From assembly GCF_008065375.1 (NCBI RefSeq), contig NZ_VJYI01000009.1:186001-250000 (forward strand): a stretch of 64,000 nucleotides of DNA. Reading direction: 5' to 3'. The notes under the pieces are model-generated. The model searched no databases. It was not told the DNA's origin and worked only from the letters and a program-made list of their open reading frames with translations. A program made the position numbers and the translations under genes. The DNA comes from Nonomuraea sp. SYSU D8015. Its GTDB lineage: Bacteria; Actinomycetota; Actinomycetes; Streptosporangiales; Streptosporangiaceae. This document shows positions 17,125-26,123 of this stretch, piece by piece (position 1 is the first letter of the stretch; each line of letters opens with the position of its first letter).

Positions 17125-19251
17125 CTAGGAGGCGGTGCGGGTGAAGCGGAAGCCCATCCTGTCGAACTCGGACTTCTTCGGCGCGCTCGCCAGCACCCTG
17201 CTGACCTGCCCCGACATGTCGATCACCACGGCCTCGTACCCGGCGCCCCTGCTGCGCCACACCGCCAGGTGATCGTCGTCCCACCAGCCGATGAGGCGGT
17301 TGGTGGCGAACGGGATGGTGATCGGCCTGGTGTCGTCGCCCGAGGTGGAGCGGGCGCAGAGGGTGGTGCCCGCGGGTGTGCAGTGGGCCAGGAAGCGGTT
17401 GCCGGACGGGGAGATGTCGTCGCCCTCCACCCACACCGGCGAGCCCGCGTCCGAAAGGGTGCGCAGGAGTTTGCCGTTCAGGTCGTAGAACTTCATCTTG
17501 CCGCCCACCCACGTGCCGACGGCCCGGCCGTCCGCGTCCCAGAAGAAGCGCCACTCCCCCGCGCCCTTCTCCTTGATCTCGAACGCGCGGCCCTTCTCGC
17601 CGGCGACGTCGATGATGCCGTATCCGTACTCGAGCGTGGTGCCGTCGTCGTCCTTGTAGAGGGTGACCAGGCCGTACTTGCCGTCGGGCGACCAGCGGGG
17701 CGTGGTGGGGAAGACCGGCCTGGGGCTGATCTTGACGAGGCGCTTGGCGTCGGTGGCGTGGTCGATGATCGACACGGTGGCGAAGTAGTCGGTGCTGTAG
17801 TCCACGTCGGTGCCGAGTGCCAGGTTCGTCTTGGAGTCCAAGGCGTACTCGAAGTAGCGGGAGTCGCTGGTGAAGACGTCGGTGGAGTGCTTTCTGACGT
17901 AGAGGCGCTTGCCCCCGTTCACCGTGTAGGAGGCGAGCTTGATGGGGTCGGCCTCGGTCTCCTCGATGCGGACGGACGTGCCCGGGAGCGTGACCGAGCG
18001 GGTGGTGGGCGACGGGGCCGACGTCTGTGTGGCGCCGGGAGGCGTGGTGGGGGCGGAGGTGGTCGTCAGGGCCGCCGTGGGGACGGGTGAGGTGGTTTCC
18101 CCGGTCGGCAGGTCGCCGAGGCGGATGGCGGCGAAGGCGATGGCGGCCACGAGCACGAGCGCGGCGGCGGCGCTCCCGGCGACGATCCAGCCGGTGGCCC
18201 GGCGCGGCGTGGGCCGGGTGGGCGGGCCCTGGTAGGAGGCAGGGGGCATCGGGTACTCGTTTCCGGGCCGCCCGGCGCCGGGGATCGATCCTGGGCCGCC
18301 GGAGGCCGCGGCCCACCCGCCGGAGGCGGCGGCCGGCGGGCCGGGCAGTGAGCCGGAGGTGGCCCCGGGAGGGCCGGGTGGCGGGCCGGAGGTGGCGGCG
18401 GCGCTGCCCTGCTGGAGCAGGCCGGGCGGCTGGGTGGCGGGGGCGTGCCCCAGGAGGCGCATCAAAGCCTCGCCGGCCGCGGGCCGCAGGGACGGGTCTT
18501 TGGCCAGGCAGTCGCGCACCAGCGCCCGCAGCCCCGGATCCTCGATCGAGCTCACGTCGGGCTCGGTGTGCAGGATCCGGTTGACCACCGCAGGCAGGCT
18601 GTCGTGCCCGAACGGCGCCTGCCCCGACGCCGCGTACAGCAGCGTGCACGCCCACGCGAACATGTCCGACTTCGGCCCGGGGCCGGACTCGGTGAGCTGC
18701 TCGGGCGCCATGTACGAAGGCGTCCCGACGACCGCGCCGGTCAGCGTCGAGCTGAGGTCGAGCGCCCTGGCGATGCCGAAGTCGATCACCCGTGGCCCGT
18801 CGGAGGCCAGCACCACATTCGACGGCTTGAAGTCGCGGTGGACAATGCCGGCCTGGTGGATGGCCACCAGCGCCGTGACGGTGCCGATCGCGAGCCGGTG
18901 CAGGGAGGTGCCCGAGCGGGGCCCCTGGGTGCGTACGACGTCGGCGAGGGTGGGCCCGTCGATGTACTCGCTCACGATGTACGGCCGCCCGCCGAACAGC
19001 CCGGTCTCGATGACCTGCGCCGTGCAGAACGGCGCGACCCGCCGGGCCATCGCCACCTCGCGGACGAACCGCTCCGACGCCTCGGCGTCGCCGGCCAGGT
19101 CGGCGCGCAGCAGCTTGAGCGCGACCTTGGCGCCGTCGGGCGCGGTGGCCAGGTAGACGATGCCCTGCCCGCCCTCGCCGAGGCGCCCGGCGACGGTGTA
19201 TCCACCCACGGACGCGGGATCCTCTGGCCTCGGGTCCGCGAGGTCCGGCAT
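17125..19251 (-). CDS. Receptor-type Ser/Thr protein kinase with extracytoplasmic propeller-like sensor
   Basis: A 708-residue PknB-like kinase. The catalytic domain spans ~16-275 with RLGEGGQG (glycine loop), Lys46 in VALKLLRA, HRDFKPSN (138-145), DFG (157-159) and MAPEQ (181-185). A Pro/Gly-rich linker follows, then one transmembrane helix (GWIVAGSAAAALVLVAAIAF, ~370-392), a Thr/Pro stalk and an extracytoplasmic ~260-residue region with blade-like repeats (TPRWSPDGKYGLVTLY, WRFFWDADGRAVG, DISPSGNRFLA), i.e. TolB/WD40-like. Phe replaces Ile/Leu in HRDxKPSN, a small change. ATG 19251 is 60 bp from the upstream gene. The ligand is unknown. Confidence 0.92.
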   Translation of the reverse strand: MPDLADPRPEDPASVGGYTVAGRLGEGGQGIVYLATAPDGAKVALKLLRADLAGDAEASERFVREVAMARRVAPFCTAQVIETGLFGGRPYIVSEYIDGPTLADVVRTQGPRSGTSLHRLAIGTVTALVAIHQAGIVHRDFKPSNVVLASDGPRVIDFGIARALDLSSTLTGAVVGTPSYMAPEQLTESGPGPKSDMFAWACTLLYAASGQAPFGHDSLPAVVNRILHTEPDVSSIEDPGLRALVRDCLAKDPSLRPAAGEALMRLLGHAPATQPPGLLQQGSAAATSGPPPGPPGATSGSLPGPPAAASGGWAAASGGPGSIPGAGRPGNEYPMPPASYQGPPTRPTPRRATGWIVAGSAAAALVLVAAIAFAAIRLGDLPTGETTSPVPTAALTTTSAPTTPPGATQTSAPSPTTRSVTLPGTSVRIEETEADPIKLASYTVNGGKRLYVRKHSTDVFTSDSRYFEYALDSKTNLALGTDVDYSTDYFATVSIIDHATDAKRLVKISPRPVFPTTPRWSPDGKYGLVTLYKDDDGTTLEYGYGIIDVAGEKGRAFEIKEKGAGEWRFFWDADGRAVGTWVGGKMKFYDLNGKLLRTLSDAGSPVWVEGDDISPSGNRFLAHCTPAGTTLCARSTSGDDTRPITIPFATNRLIGWWDDDHLAVWRSRGAGYEAVVIDMSGQVSRVLASAPKKSEFDRMGFRFTRTAS

Positions 19252-19310
19252 TGACAACCCCCACCTGTGGCGTCTTTCCCGCCCATTCTGGTGCGTCGCC
19301 CCGCCCGGCG

Positions 19311-20681
19311 TCACGCATTACCCGGCAGGGTCGCGATCGCTTCCACGATCGCCGCCGGGTCCGCGGGCCGGAGCCGGCGTCCGTCCGGCGGCAGGCGTAC
19401 GAGCCGGGCGCGGAGGTCGGCGGCGAGCCGCTCGGCGCAGCCGGCCCGCCCGTCGACGCCGATGACGGTCACCGGCACGTCGGGGAACGGCTTGTCCTCC
19501 CTGATGCGCCGCAGGTCGGCGGCCATGTCGCGGCGGGCCAGCCACTCCCCCGCGACCGCCGCGGGCACCTTGCCCATGCGGTAGATCCCGAGCGGGTCGG
19601 GCACGCCGGCGAGCCGCCGGTGCGCGGCGGGCCCCACCAGGCGGGCCAGCGCGGTCGCCCCCCACGTGCCGCCCAGCGCGGGCAGCCACCCGCCCGCGGC
19701 CCTGGCGACGGCCGAGGGCCGGCGGCCGTCCGGGCAGACCGGGTCGACGAGGACGAGCTGGGCCACGCACAGCGGGTGCAGCCGGGCGAACGCCTCCGCG
19801 TGCCAGCAGGACACGCCGTGGGCCACGACGGTGACCTGCTCCGGGTGGGCGGGGGCCAGCGCGGCCAGGCGGGCGACCTCGGCGTACAGGGTGGGCGGGG
19901 CCGTCGAGCGCGGGCTGAGGCCGAGCCCTGGGCGGTCGAAGCGGATGACGCGGCGGCTCCCGGCCAGGGCCCGGGCCACAGCGTCCCAATGGAACCAGGC
20001 GCCCCCCGGTCCCGCCGTGATGAGCACCGCCGGGCCGGCGCCCTCCTCGATCACGTGCGGCGTGCCGTGCCCGGCGGGGCGCCGTTCGGCGAGGATGAGG
20101 CGCAGCGCCACGTACACCAGCCAAACGGCGACGAGGGTGAGCTGGGCGCGGTGCGCGAGCCCCACGCCGCTCCCGGCGACGACGGCGGCCGTGGTGAGCG
20201 CCGTGGCGGCCAGGGTCAGCCACGAGAGCAGCCACGCCGCCCGCGCGCGCCACCGCGCGGCCAGCAGCGCCATGGCGGCCAGCACGGCGCCGGTCGCCAG
20301 CGTCCCGGCCAGGAGGTGCGCGCGGTGGCCGATGGACAGGCCGTCCCGCCCGCAGCCGGGGTCGCTCAGCGCCGCGCAGTCCAGCGGGAACAGCCCGGCG
20401 GCGAAGGTGAGCAGGCCGTACGCGGCCAGCGCCAGCCAGCCGTGCCACTCGCGCTCCGCCCTGGGCACGAGCGCCACGCCGAGCACGCAGACCAGGCCGG
20501 ACAGCGCGTCGCTGATCCGGAACAGGTAGGACCACGGCTGGTCGCGGGCGGCCAGCTCGCTGACGTACCCGTGCGTCCTGTCGACCTCCGGCGTGGTGAA
20601 CTGGCCGGTGATCCAGGCACTGCCCAGCACGGCCGCCACGATGAACGCGGAGGCCGCGAGCACGTACAACCTTCGCTCCAC
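19311..20681 (-). CDS. DUF998-type membrane domain fused to an alpha/beta hydrolase
   Basis: A 456-residue fusion. Residues ~1-205 form about six hydrophobic helices resembling DUF998 (WSYLFRISDALSGLVCVLGV, GRDGLSIGHRAHLLAGTLA). Residues ~210-456 are hydrolase-like (AGPGGAWFHWDAVARAL, FDRPGLGLSP, final VTVIGVD). The nucleophile elbow reads AHGVSCWHAEAF: the Ser is present but the last Gly of GxSxG is Trp and a Cys follows, and no clear catalytic His is seen near the C-terminus (VRLPPDGRRLRP). Activity is doubtful. It lies 59 bp upstream of the kinase on the same strand. Confidence 0.8.
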   Translation of the reverse strand: MERRLYVLAASAFIVAAVLGSAWITGQFTTPEVDRTHGYVSELAARDQPWSYLFRISDALSGLVCVLGVALVPRAEREWHGWLALAAYGLLTFAAGLFPLDCAALSDPGCGRDGLSIGHRAHLLAGTLATGAVLAAMALLAARWRARAAWLLSWLTLAATALTTAAVVAGSGVGLAHRAQLTLVAVWLVYVALRLILAERRPAGHGTPHVIEEGAGPAVLITAGPGGAWFHWDAVARALAGSRRVIRFDRPGLGLSPRSTAPPTLYAEVARLAALAPAHPEQVTVVAHGVSCWHAEAFARLHPLCVAQLVLVDPVCPDGRRPSAVARAAGGWLPALGGTWGATALARLVGPAAHRRLAGVPDPLGIYRMGKVPAAVAGEWLARRDMAADLRRIREDKPFPDVPVTVIGVDGRAGCAERLAADLRARLVRLPPDGRRLRPADPAAIVEAIATLPGNA

Positions 20682-20697
20682 GTGATCATTAGATCAC
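20682..20697 (-). promoter_or_regulatory. 16-bp palindrome abutting the DUF998-hydrolase start
   Basis: GTGATC, 4 nt, GATCAC lies directly upstream of GTG 20681 and includes TAATGA, a -10-like hexamer that would give a leaderless transcript. It could be an operator; it lies just past the pspAB stop. Confidence 0.45.
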
Positions 20698-20706
20698 CTT
20701 GGGCTA

Positions 20707-21267
20707 TCACAACCCAGGAGCGCCCCAGACCGGGAACCAGCGGCTGAGCTCGGCCTCCACCGGAAGCTCGCCCTCCAGCGCGCCCCTGACCTGCAACTCC
20801 AGAGCGGTGTCGCGTTTCTCTCCCTCGGTGAGCGGCGCGAACGGGTAGAACGTGCCCCGTTTGTACAGGTAGACGAGCGCCAGCCGCCGCCCGTCGGGGT
20901 CGGCGAACGACACCAGCGAGCACAACAGCGACGGCCCGAACCCGGCCGACTCCAGCGAGGAGTTGACCGCGTGCAGCTCGGTGACCAGGTCGCTCACCGC
21001 GTCGGGCGCGCGGCGCACCAGCAGCCAGGTGTAGCCGTAGCGGTCGCCGGACTCCTCGACGCGGTCGCCGAGCAGCGCCTTGACGTCGTTCTCGAGGGTG
21101 GCGAAGGCGCCGCCCTCGGCGGCGCGGAAGGACACCGAGCCGAGGCCGGTGGGCTCGAGCCCGGTCGCGGCCTGCAGTGTCACGGCCGCGGACGGTAGTG
21201 CGAACAGCGCGTCGAGGTCGGGCTTGGCCGGCTTCGACCGGCCCAGCAACGCGTCGAGCCAGCCCAT
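20707..21267 (-). CDS. pspAB: PspA-associated protein PspAB
   Basis: A 186-residue soluble protein beginning MGWLDALLGRSKPAKPDLDALFAL, with a conserved core (AAVTLQAATGLEPTG, RYGYTWLLVRR, LVTELHAVNSSLESAGFG, FYPFAP) matching PspAB. It is last in the order pspA-pspAA-htpX-pspAB, a known actinobacterial variant of the Psp envelope-stress system. Its biochemical role is not established; by context it works with PspA at the membrane. It is 5 bp from htpX. Confidence 0.88.
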   Translation of the reverse strand: MGWLDALLGRSKPAKPDLDALFALPSAAVTLQAATGLEPTGLGSVSFRAAEGGAFATLENDVKALLGDRVEESGDRYGYTWLLVRRAPDAVSDLVTELHAVNSSLESAGFGPSLLCSLVSFADPDGRRLALVYLYKRGTFYPFAPLTEGEKRDTALELQVRGALEGELPVEAELSRWFPVWGAPGL

Positions 21268-21272
21268 GTGCG

Positions 21273-22172
21273 TCAGCCCCTTCCGAGCTGCTTGGATATG
21301 GCGGCCAACTGTTCCAGCCGCCGCTCCAGCGGCGGGTGGGTGGCGAAGAGTGTGGCGATCGACCGGCCGCCGGCCAGCGCCGGGGCGAAGTAGAAGGCGT
21401 TGTACGGCTCCGCCTCGCGCAGGTCGCGGGTCGGGATCCTGGCCATGTCGCCGGTGATCTTGGTCAACGCGCCGGCCAGGGCGGACGGGCGTTGCGTGAG
21501 CAGCGCCCCGGCCCGGTCGGCGGCCAGCTCACGGTAGCGCGACAGGGCGCGGGTGAGCAGGAAGCTGACGGCGTACACGAGCGCCGACACCAGCAGGATG
21601 ATCGCTCCGACGGGTACGCCGCCCTGGCCGCCGCCCCGGCGGCCGCCGATCCCCGTGTAGAGGGCGACCCTGGTCATGAGCCCGGCCACGATGCCGAGGA
21701 ACGAGGCGATCGTCATGACGGCGACGTCGCGGTGCGCGACGTGCGACAGCTCGTGGGCCAGCACGCCTTCGAGCTCTTGAGGCTCCAGGCGGCGCAGGAT
21801 GCCGGTCGTCACGCAGACGACGGCCTTCTTCTGGTTGCGGCCGGTGGCGAACGCGTTGGGGACGTCGGATTCCGCGATCGCCACCCGCGGTTTCGGCATG
21901 TCGGCGAGCGCGCACAGCCGGTCGATCAGGCCGTGCAGCTCGGGGGCCTCCTGCGGTGACACCTCCCGCCCGTGCATCGCGAACAGGGCGATGCGGTCGG
22001 ACAGGAAATACTGCACGAGCAGCAGCCCCCCGGCGAGCACCAGCACGGTCAGCGCCCGGACGCCGAGGGCGATCAGGACGCCGACGAACACGACGTAGAG
22101 CAGGCCGAGCAGGAACATCGTCGCGACCATGCGGCTGGTCAGGCCGCGGTCGGACGCGAACCGCGTGCGCAC
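21273..22172 (-). CDS. htpX: HtpX-like membrane zinc metalloprotease (M48)
   Basis: A 299-residue protease with two N-terminal transmembrane helices (~18-55), the zinc motif HELSH at 140-144, two more hydrophobic segments and the third-ligand region YRELAADRAGA. It ends with the conserved FATHPPLERRLEQL. HtpX degrades damaged membrane proteins. GTG 22172 is the start; it is 4 bp from pspAA and part of the Psp operon. Confidence 0.94.
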   Translation of the reverse strand: MRTRFASDRGLTSRMVATMFLLGLLYVVFVGVLIALGVRALTVLVLAGGLLLVQYFLSDRIALFAMHGREVSPQEAPELHGLIDRLCALADMPKPRVAIAESDVPNAFATGRNQKKAVVCVTTGILRRLEPQELEGVLAHELSHVAHRDVAVMTIASFLGIVAGLMTRVALYTGIGGRRGGGQGGVPVGAIILLVSALVYAVSFLLTRALSRYRELAADRAGALLTQRPSALAGALTKITGDMARIPTRDLREAEPYNAFYFAPALAGGRSIATLFATHPPLERRLEQLAAISKQLGRG

Positions 22173-22176
22173 GGGC

Positions 22177-22455
22177 TCAGCCCGGGATGAGGCCCTGGTC
22201 GCCCAGCATCTCCCGGACCTCCTCGATCGAGGCGTCCGCGGGGGGAAGGATCAGCTCTGACGGCTCAAGGCTGTCGTCGGGGAGCGCCTTGCCCACGTGG
22301 CGCACCTTGTCGAGCAGCGCGTGCAGCTTGACGCGGAAGGCCTTCTCGTCGCCGACCTCGATGGCCGCCTCGAGCTCGGTGTCGAGCTGGTTGAGCACGA
22401 CGATGTCGTCGGCGGAGATCTCCACCTGGCCCTCGCCCATGATCCTGACGATCAT
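22177..22455 (-). CDS. pspAA: PspA-associated protein PspAA
   Basis: A 92-residue acidic protein (MIVRIMGEGQVEISADDIVVLNQLD... ending LPPADASIEEVREMLGDQGL). This sequence between PspA and HtpX is the PspAA family. Its ATG overlaps the pspA stop (ATGA). It is thought to act as a PspA partner; no catalytic residues are visible. Confidence 0.9.
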   Translation of the reverse strand: MIVRIMGEGQVEISADDIVVLNQLDTELEAAIEVGDEKAFRVKLHALLDKVRHVGKALPDDSLEPSELILPPADASIEEVREMLGDQGLIPG

Positions 22456-23282
22456 GCGCCCTCCCCGGGCTGGCGCAGCTGCTGGGTCGAGTTCTGGCCC
22501 TGCTGCTGGGGCTGCGCCTGCTGCTGAGGCTGGGCCTGCTGCTGCGGCTGCCCCTGCTCGATGGCGCTCTGCGGCGCCGGGCCCTGGCCCAGCTCGGCCT
22601 TCATCTTGGCCAGCTCCAGCTCGACGTCCATGCCGCCGCCCATGCGGTCGAGCTCGGCCTGGATGTCGTCGCCGCGGTTGCCGGTGAAGTCGTCGAGCGC
22701 GCCGCTGGCCAGCAGCTCGTCGATGGCGCCGGCGCGGGCCTGCATCTGCGCGGTCTTGTCCTCGGCGCGCTGGATCGCCAGGCCGACGTCGCCCATCTCC
22801 TCGGAGATGCCGGAGAACGCCTCGTTGATGCGCGTCTGCGCCTCGGCCGCGGTGTACGTCGCCTTGATCGTCTCCTTCTTCGTGCGGAAGGAGTCGACCT
22901 TGGCCTGCAGCCGCTGGGAAGCCGTGGTCAGCTTCTCCTCCTCGGCCTGCAGGTTGTCGTGCTGGACCTTGAGCTCGGCCATCTGCGACTGCAGGCTGGA
23001 GCGCCGCTGCAGCGCCTCCCTGGCGAGGTCTTCACGTCCGACGGACAGCGCCTTGCGGCCCTGCTCCTCCAGACGCCTGGCGGACTGCTCGAGGCCGTTG
23101 ATCTGCAGCTCCACCCGCTTGCGCGACGTGGCCACGTCGGCCACGCCCCGGCGCACCTTCTGCAGCAGCTCCAGCTGCCGCTGGTAGGAGTAGTCCAGGG
23201 TCTCGCGCGGATCCTCCATCTTGTCCAAGGCCTTGTTGGCCTTGGACTTGAAGATCATCGAAAGTCTCTTCATCACGCTCAT
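22452..23282 (-). CDS. pspA: Phage shock protein A (PspA/IM30)
   Basis: A 276-residue, almost wholly coiled-coil protein (residues ~25-215) starting MKRLSMIFKSKANKALDKMEDPRETLDYSYQ in two pieces of conserved sequence. It is an ESCRT-III-like membrane-repair protein. The C-terminal ~40 residues are Gln/Pro-rich with a repeated PQQQAQ motif, unusual for PspA and likely disordered. ATG 23282 or the later ATG 23273 may be used. It leads the Psp operon and diverges from the DUF3043 gene across 125 bp. Confidence 0.95.
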   Translation of the reverse strand: MSVMKRLSMIFKSKANKALDKMEDPRETLDYSYQRQLELLQKVRRGVADVATSRKRVELQINGLEQSARRLEEQGRKALSVGREDLAREALQRRSSLQSQMAELKVQHDNLQAEEEKLTTASQRLQAKVDSFRTKKETIKATYTAAEAQTRINEAFSGISEEMGDVGLAIQRAEDKTAQMQARAGAIDELLASGALDDFTGNRGDDIQAELDRMGGGMDVELELAKMKAELGQGPAPQSAIEQGQPQQQAQPQQQAQPQQQGQNSTQQLRQPGEGA

Positions 23283-23407
23283 GCGCGTCGGCCGTCCCCT
23301 TCTAGGTCGTGCTGGTGGTCACCCAATGCAGCGCAGCCGCCTTGGGATTACCCTACGCATAACGCACGGGGGCGTCACTAAGTTGCACTCCAGGTAGGGT
23401 TGACGTC

Positions 23408-24019
23408 GTGTTGCGACGCCGTTCCCAAACCTCCGTGGACGACACCCCCGTCCCCGTTGACGATCCTAAGCCCCAAGGTAAAGGACGTCCCACCCCAAAG
23501 CGCCGAGATGCCGAAGGCAGGCGGCGCCAGCCGGTCAACGCGCCGAAAGACCGTAAAGAGGCCTATCGGCAGATGCGGGCCAAGCAGGCCGCCGAGCGCG
23601 AGAAAGCCCGCAAGGGCATGCTCGCAGGCGATGAGCGGTATTTTCCCGTCCGCGACAAGGGCCCCGCGCGCAAGTTCGCGCGTGACTGGGTCGACGCGCG
23701 GCGGCTGCCGAGCCAGTATTTCCTGCCGTTCTCGCTAGTGATCCTGCTGGCCACGTGGATTCCGTGGCCCATGGAGATGCGGGCGCTGGTGCTCAACCTC
23801 GTGATCACCATCGGCTGGCCGATCATGATGCTCGGCGTGCTGCTCACCTCCGTCTATGTGGCGTGGAAGGTGAAGCGCCTGGTGGCGCAGAAGCTGCCCG
23901 ACGAGCCCGTCAGGGGCGTGGGCTTCTACGCCGCGATGCGCGCGCTGCAGATCCGCAGGCTGCGCTTCCCGCCGCCCGCGGTGCTGCCCGGCGGCAAGCC
24001 GGTCCCGCCGAAGAAGTAG
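23408..24019 (+). CDS. DUF3043 membrane protein
   Basis: A 203-residue actinobacterial protein. A basic, disordered ~75-residue N-terminus (RPTPKRRDAEGRRR, NAPKDRKEAYRQMRAKQAAER) precedes the conserved core GDERYFPVRDKGPARKFARD and two transmembrane helices (~117-134 and ~140-165). The family is conserved beside the respiratory/cobalamin genes in actinobacteria (Rv2206 in M. tuberculosis) but has no known function. GTG 23408 is the start. Confidence 0.88.
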   Translation: MLRRRSQTSVDDTPVPVDDPKPQGKGRPTPKRRDAEGRRRQPVNAPKDRKEAYRQMRAKQAAEREKARKGMLAGDERYFPVRDKGPARKFARDWVDARRLPSQYFLPFSLVILLATWIPWPMEMRALVLNLVITIGWPIMMLGVLLTSVYVAWKVKRLVAQKLPDEPVRGVGFYAAMRALQIRRLRFPPPAVLPGGKPVPPKK

Positions 24020-24022
24020 CGC

Positions 24023-25001
24023 CTACCCGGCGTTCTCCCAGCGCAGCACGCCACGCCTGACCGCGGGCCGCCGGCCGTCGACGTCCTCACCCTGCTCCAG
24101 GGCGTCGGCGACGGCCCGCAGCAGCGCGTACGTGGACGGCAGGCGGGGCGCCATGCCCGAGACCCTGTCGTCCCATGCGACGGCGCCGCCGGCGGTCGAC
24201 CACGGCGTACTCCGCGTTCTCGGAGTCGCGCTCCTTGAAATAGAGGAACGGGATCATCCGGCCGTTCCAGTACTCGGCGGCGCGATCGGTGCCGATGTCC
24301 GTGCCTTCCCGTGAGCACATGTCGCGCCAGGTGTCCCTGATCTCCCGGATGCTGAGGGCGTGTGCGCCGTGAGACCAGAAGCCCAACACCGACGCTCCCC
24401 GCGAGCCGTTGTGGCGCAGGAGCGAGACCCGCAGGTCGTCGGGGAAGTCCACGCCCATCTGCGACTCGGCGACGGCGATCGTGCGCGCCCTGCCGGGCCC
24501 GCCGAGCGTCCGGTACGTCCGGGGCGCGTTCGCCTTCAGCCACCGCTCGATCCGCCGCCACTGGCGGTCCACGGCCTGCTCGACCCCGGGATCGATCGGC
24601 CGCACGGTGACGGGGCGCGGGGCAGGCGAGCAGTCGGGGCCGGGGATCTCGGCCGGCGTCAGGGCCGGGACGGGCTGCGGCGCCGGCGTGACGGGCGGCC
24701 CGGTGGGAACGGGCGTGCCCGGGTCGCCCGGCCTGGCCGTGAGAGCCGCCCGCTCGGCCCGGGACGCCCTCCGCTCGTCCTCCGCCGCCTGCTGCGCCTC
24801 CGTCGGGAGCACCGCGGCCGCCAGCGTCACCACCACGATCGCCGCGATCGCGGCCCACACCAGGCCCATCCGCGGGCCGGTCGCCGGCCGCCGCGCGGGA
24901 GGTTCCGGCCGGGTGTCGGGCATGCGGGCGCGACGGCGCAGCCGTACCGCGATCGCGGTGAGGATGGCCGCCGTCAACGCGAGCCGTACGAGCTTCAGCA
25001 C
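24023..25001 (-). pseudogene. SMI1/KNR4-like membrane-anchored protein, frameshifted near its C-terminus
   Basis: The frame from GTG 25001 (AGGGTG 6 nt upstream; ATG 24923 is an alternative) encodes one or two transmembrane segments, a Pro-rich linker, then an SMI1/KNR4 domain (WRRIERWLKANAPRTYRTL, DFPDDLRVSLLRHNGS, LSIREIRDTWRDMC). After YAVVD at about 24190 the frame turns into a run of Arg codons, while the +1 frame continues sensibly: AVAWDDRVSGMAPRLPST, then YALLRAVADALEQG, ending at a stop at 24023. A single-base change in the GC-rich run breaks the last ~55 residues. It could be a sequencing error. SMI1 proteins are often immunity proteins, but no toxin is adjacent. Confidence 0.65.
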
Positions 25002-25058
25002 GTCGCGCACCCTATCCCGAAACAGATCACCCCATGGACCGGGATTAAGGTCGGATCC

Positions 25059-26057
25059 ATGGAATTCCGACACCTCGGTCGCAGCGGTCTCAAGGTCAGC
25101 GAAATCAGCTACGGTAACTGGCTCACCCACGGCTCTCAGGTCGAGGAGGACGCCGCCAAGCAGTGCGTTCAGGCGGCGCTCGACGAGGGCATCACCACGT
25201 TCGACACCGCGGACGTCTACGCGGGGACGAAGGCAGAGGAGGTGCTCGGCCGGGCGCTCAAGGGCGTCCGCAGGGAGTCGCTGGAGATCTTCACCAAGGT
25301 CTACTGGCCGACGGGGCCCGGTCAGAACGACCGCGGCCTTTCGCGCAAGCACATCACCGAGTCGATCAACGGCTCGCTGCGCCGCCTGCAGACGGACTAC
25401 GTGGACCTGTACCAGGCGCACCGGTTCGACTACGAGACGCCGCTGGAGGAGACGCTCAAGACGTTCGACGACCTCGTACGCCAGGGCAAGGTCCTCTACA
25501 TCGGCGTCAGCGAGTGGACGGCCGACCAGATCGCGCAGGCGTTGAAGATCGCGGACGAGATGGGGTTCGACCGGATCGTGTCGAACCAGCCGCAGTACTC
25601 GATGCTGTGGCGGATCATCGAGGCCGAGATCGTGCCCCTGAGCGAGAAGGAGGGCATCGGCCAGATCGTCTGGTCGCCGATCGCCCAGGGCGTGCTCACC
25701 GGCAAGTACGTGCCCGGGCAGCAGCCGCCGGAGGGCTCGCGGGCCACCGACGCGAGCGGCAGCGCCATGATCGCCCGGTTCATGAACGACGACGTGCTGA
25801 CCCGCGTACAGGAGCTCAAGCCGATCGCCGCCGACCTCGGGCTGAGCATGGCACAGCTGGCGATCGCCTGGGTGCTGCAGAACCCGAACGTCTCCAGCGC
25901 CATCGTCGGCGCCAGCCGTCCCGAGCAGGTGCGCGACAACGTGAAGGCGTCCGGCGTCAAGCTGGAGGCGGACGTGCTGCGGCGGATCGACGACGTGCTC
26001 GGCCCGGTCGTCGAGCGTGACCCGGCCAAGACGATGAGCCCGCGCACCCGCCCGTAA
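25059..26057 (+). CDS. Aldo/keto reductase
   Basis: A 332-residue NADPH-dependent reductase with the AKR barrel: Asp and Tyr of the tetrad in FDTADVYAG, Lys in IFTKVYWPTG, His in YQAHRFD, and the NADPH-binding C-terminal AIVGASRPEQVRDNVKAS. It resembles the AKR group that includes potassium-channel beta subunits and YghZ. Substrate is unknown. ATG 25059 begins MEFRHLGRSGLKVSEISYG, the family's usual start. A strong terminator follows 13 bp after the stop. Confidence 0.93.
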   Translation: MEFRHLGRSGLKVSEISYGNWLTHGSQVEEDAAKQCVQAALDEGITTFDTADVYAGTKAEEVLGRALKGVRRESLEIFTKVYWPTGPGQNDRGLSRKHITESINGSLRRLQTDYVDLYQAHRFDYETPLEETLKTFDDLVRQGKVLYIGVSEWTADQIAQALKIADEMGFDRIVSNQPQYSMLWRIIEAEIVPLSEKEGIGQIVWSPIAQGVLTGKYVPGQQPPEGSRATDASGSAMIARFMNDDVLTRVQELKPIAADLGLSMAQLAIAWVLQNPNVSSAIVGASRPEQVRDNVKASGVKLEADVLRRIDDVLGPVVERDPAKTMSPRTRP

Positions 26058-26070
26058 CGGGCGCGACAAC

Positions 26071-26109
26071 AAAAACCCCTTGAGCCACAACAGCGCTCAA
26101 GGGGTTTTT
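26071..26109. terminator. Bidirectional rho-independent terminator
   Basis: A perfect 15-bp stem, AAAAACCCCTTGAGC and its complement, with a 9-nt loop, flanked by A5 and T5. It serves the aldo/keto reductase on the plus strand and the small gene at 26124 on the minus strand. Confidence 0.95.
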
Positions 26110-26123
26110 CATTTATCCCGGAT

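Noticed and set aside
24023..25001. Immunity protein of a polymorphic toxin system
   Set aside because: SMI1 domain fits, but no toxin gene or export signal is nearby and the gene is membrane-anchored.
24087..26090. 667-residue minus-strand protein
   Set aside because: Only the part below about 25001 codes (SMI1-like); the rest is antisense to the aldo/keto reductase.
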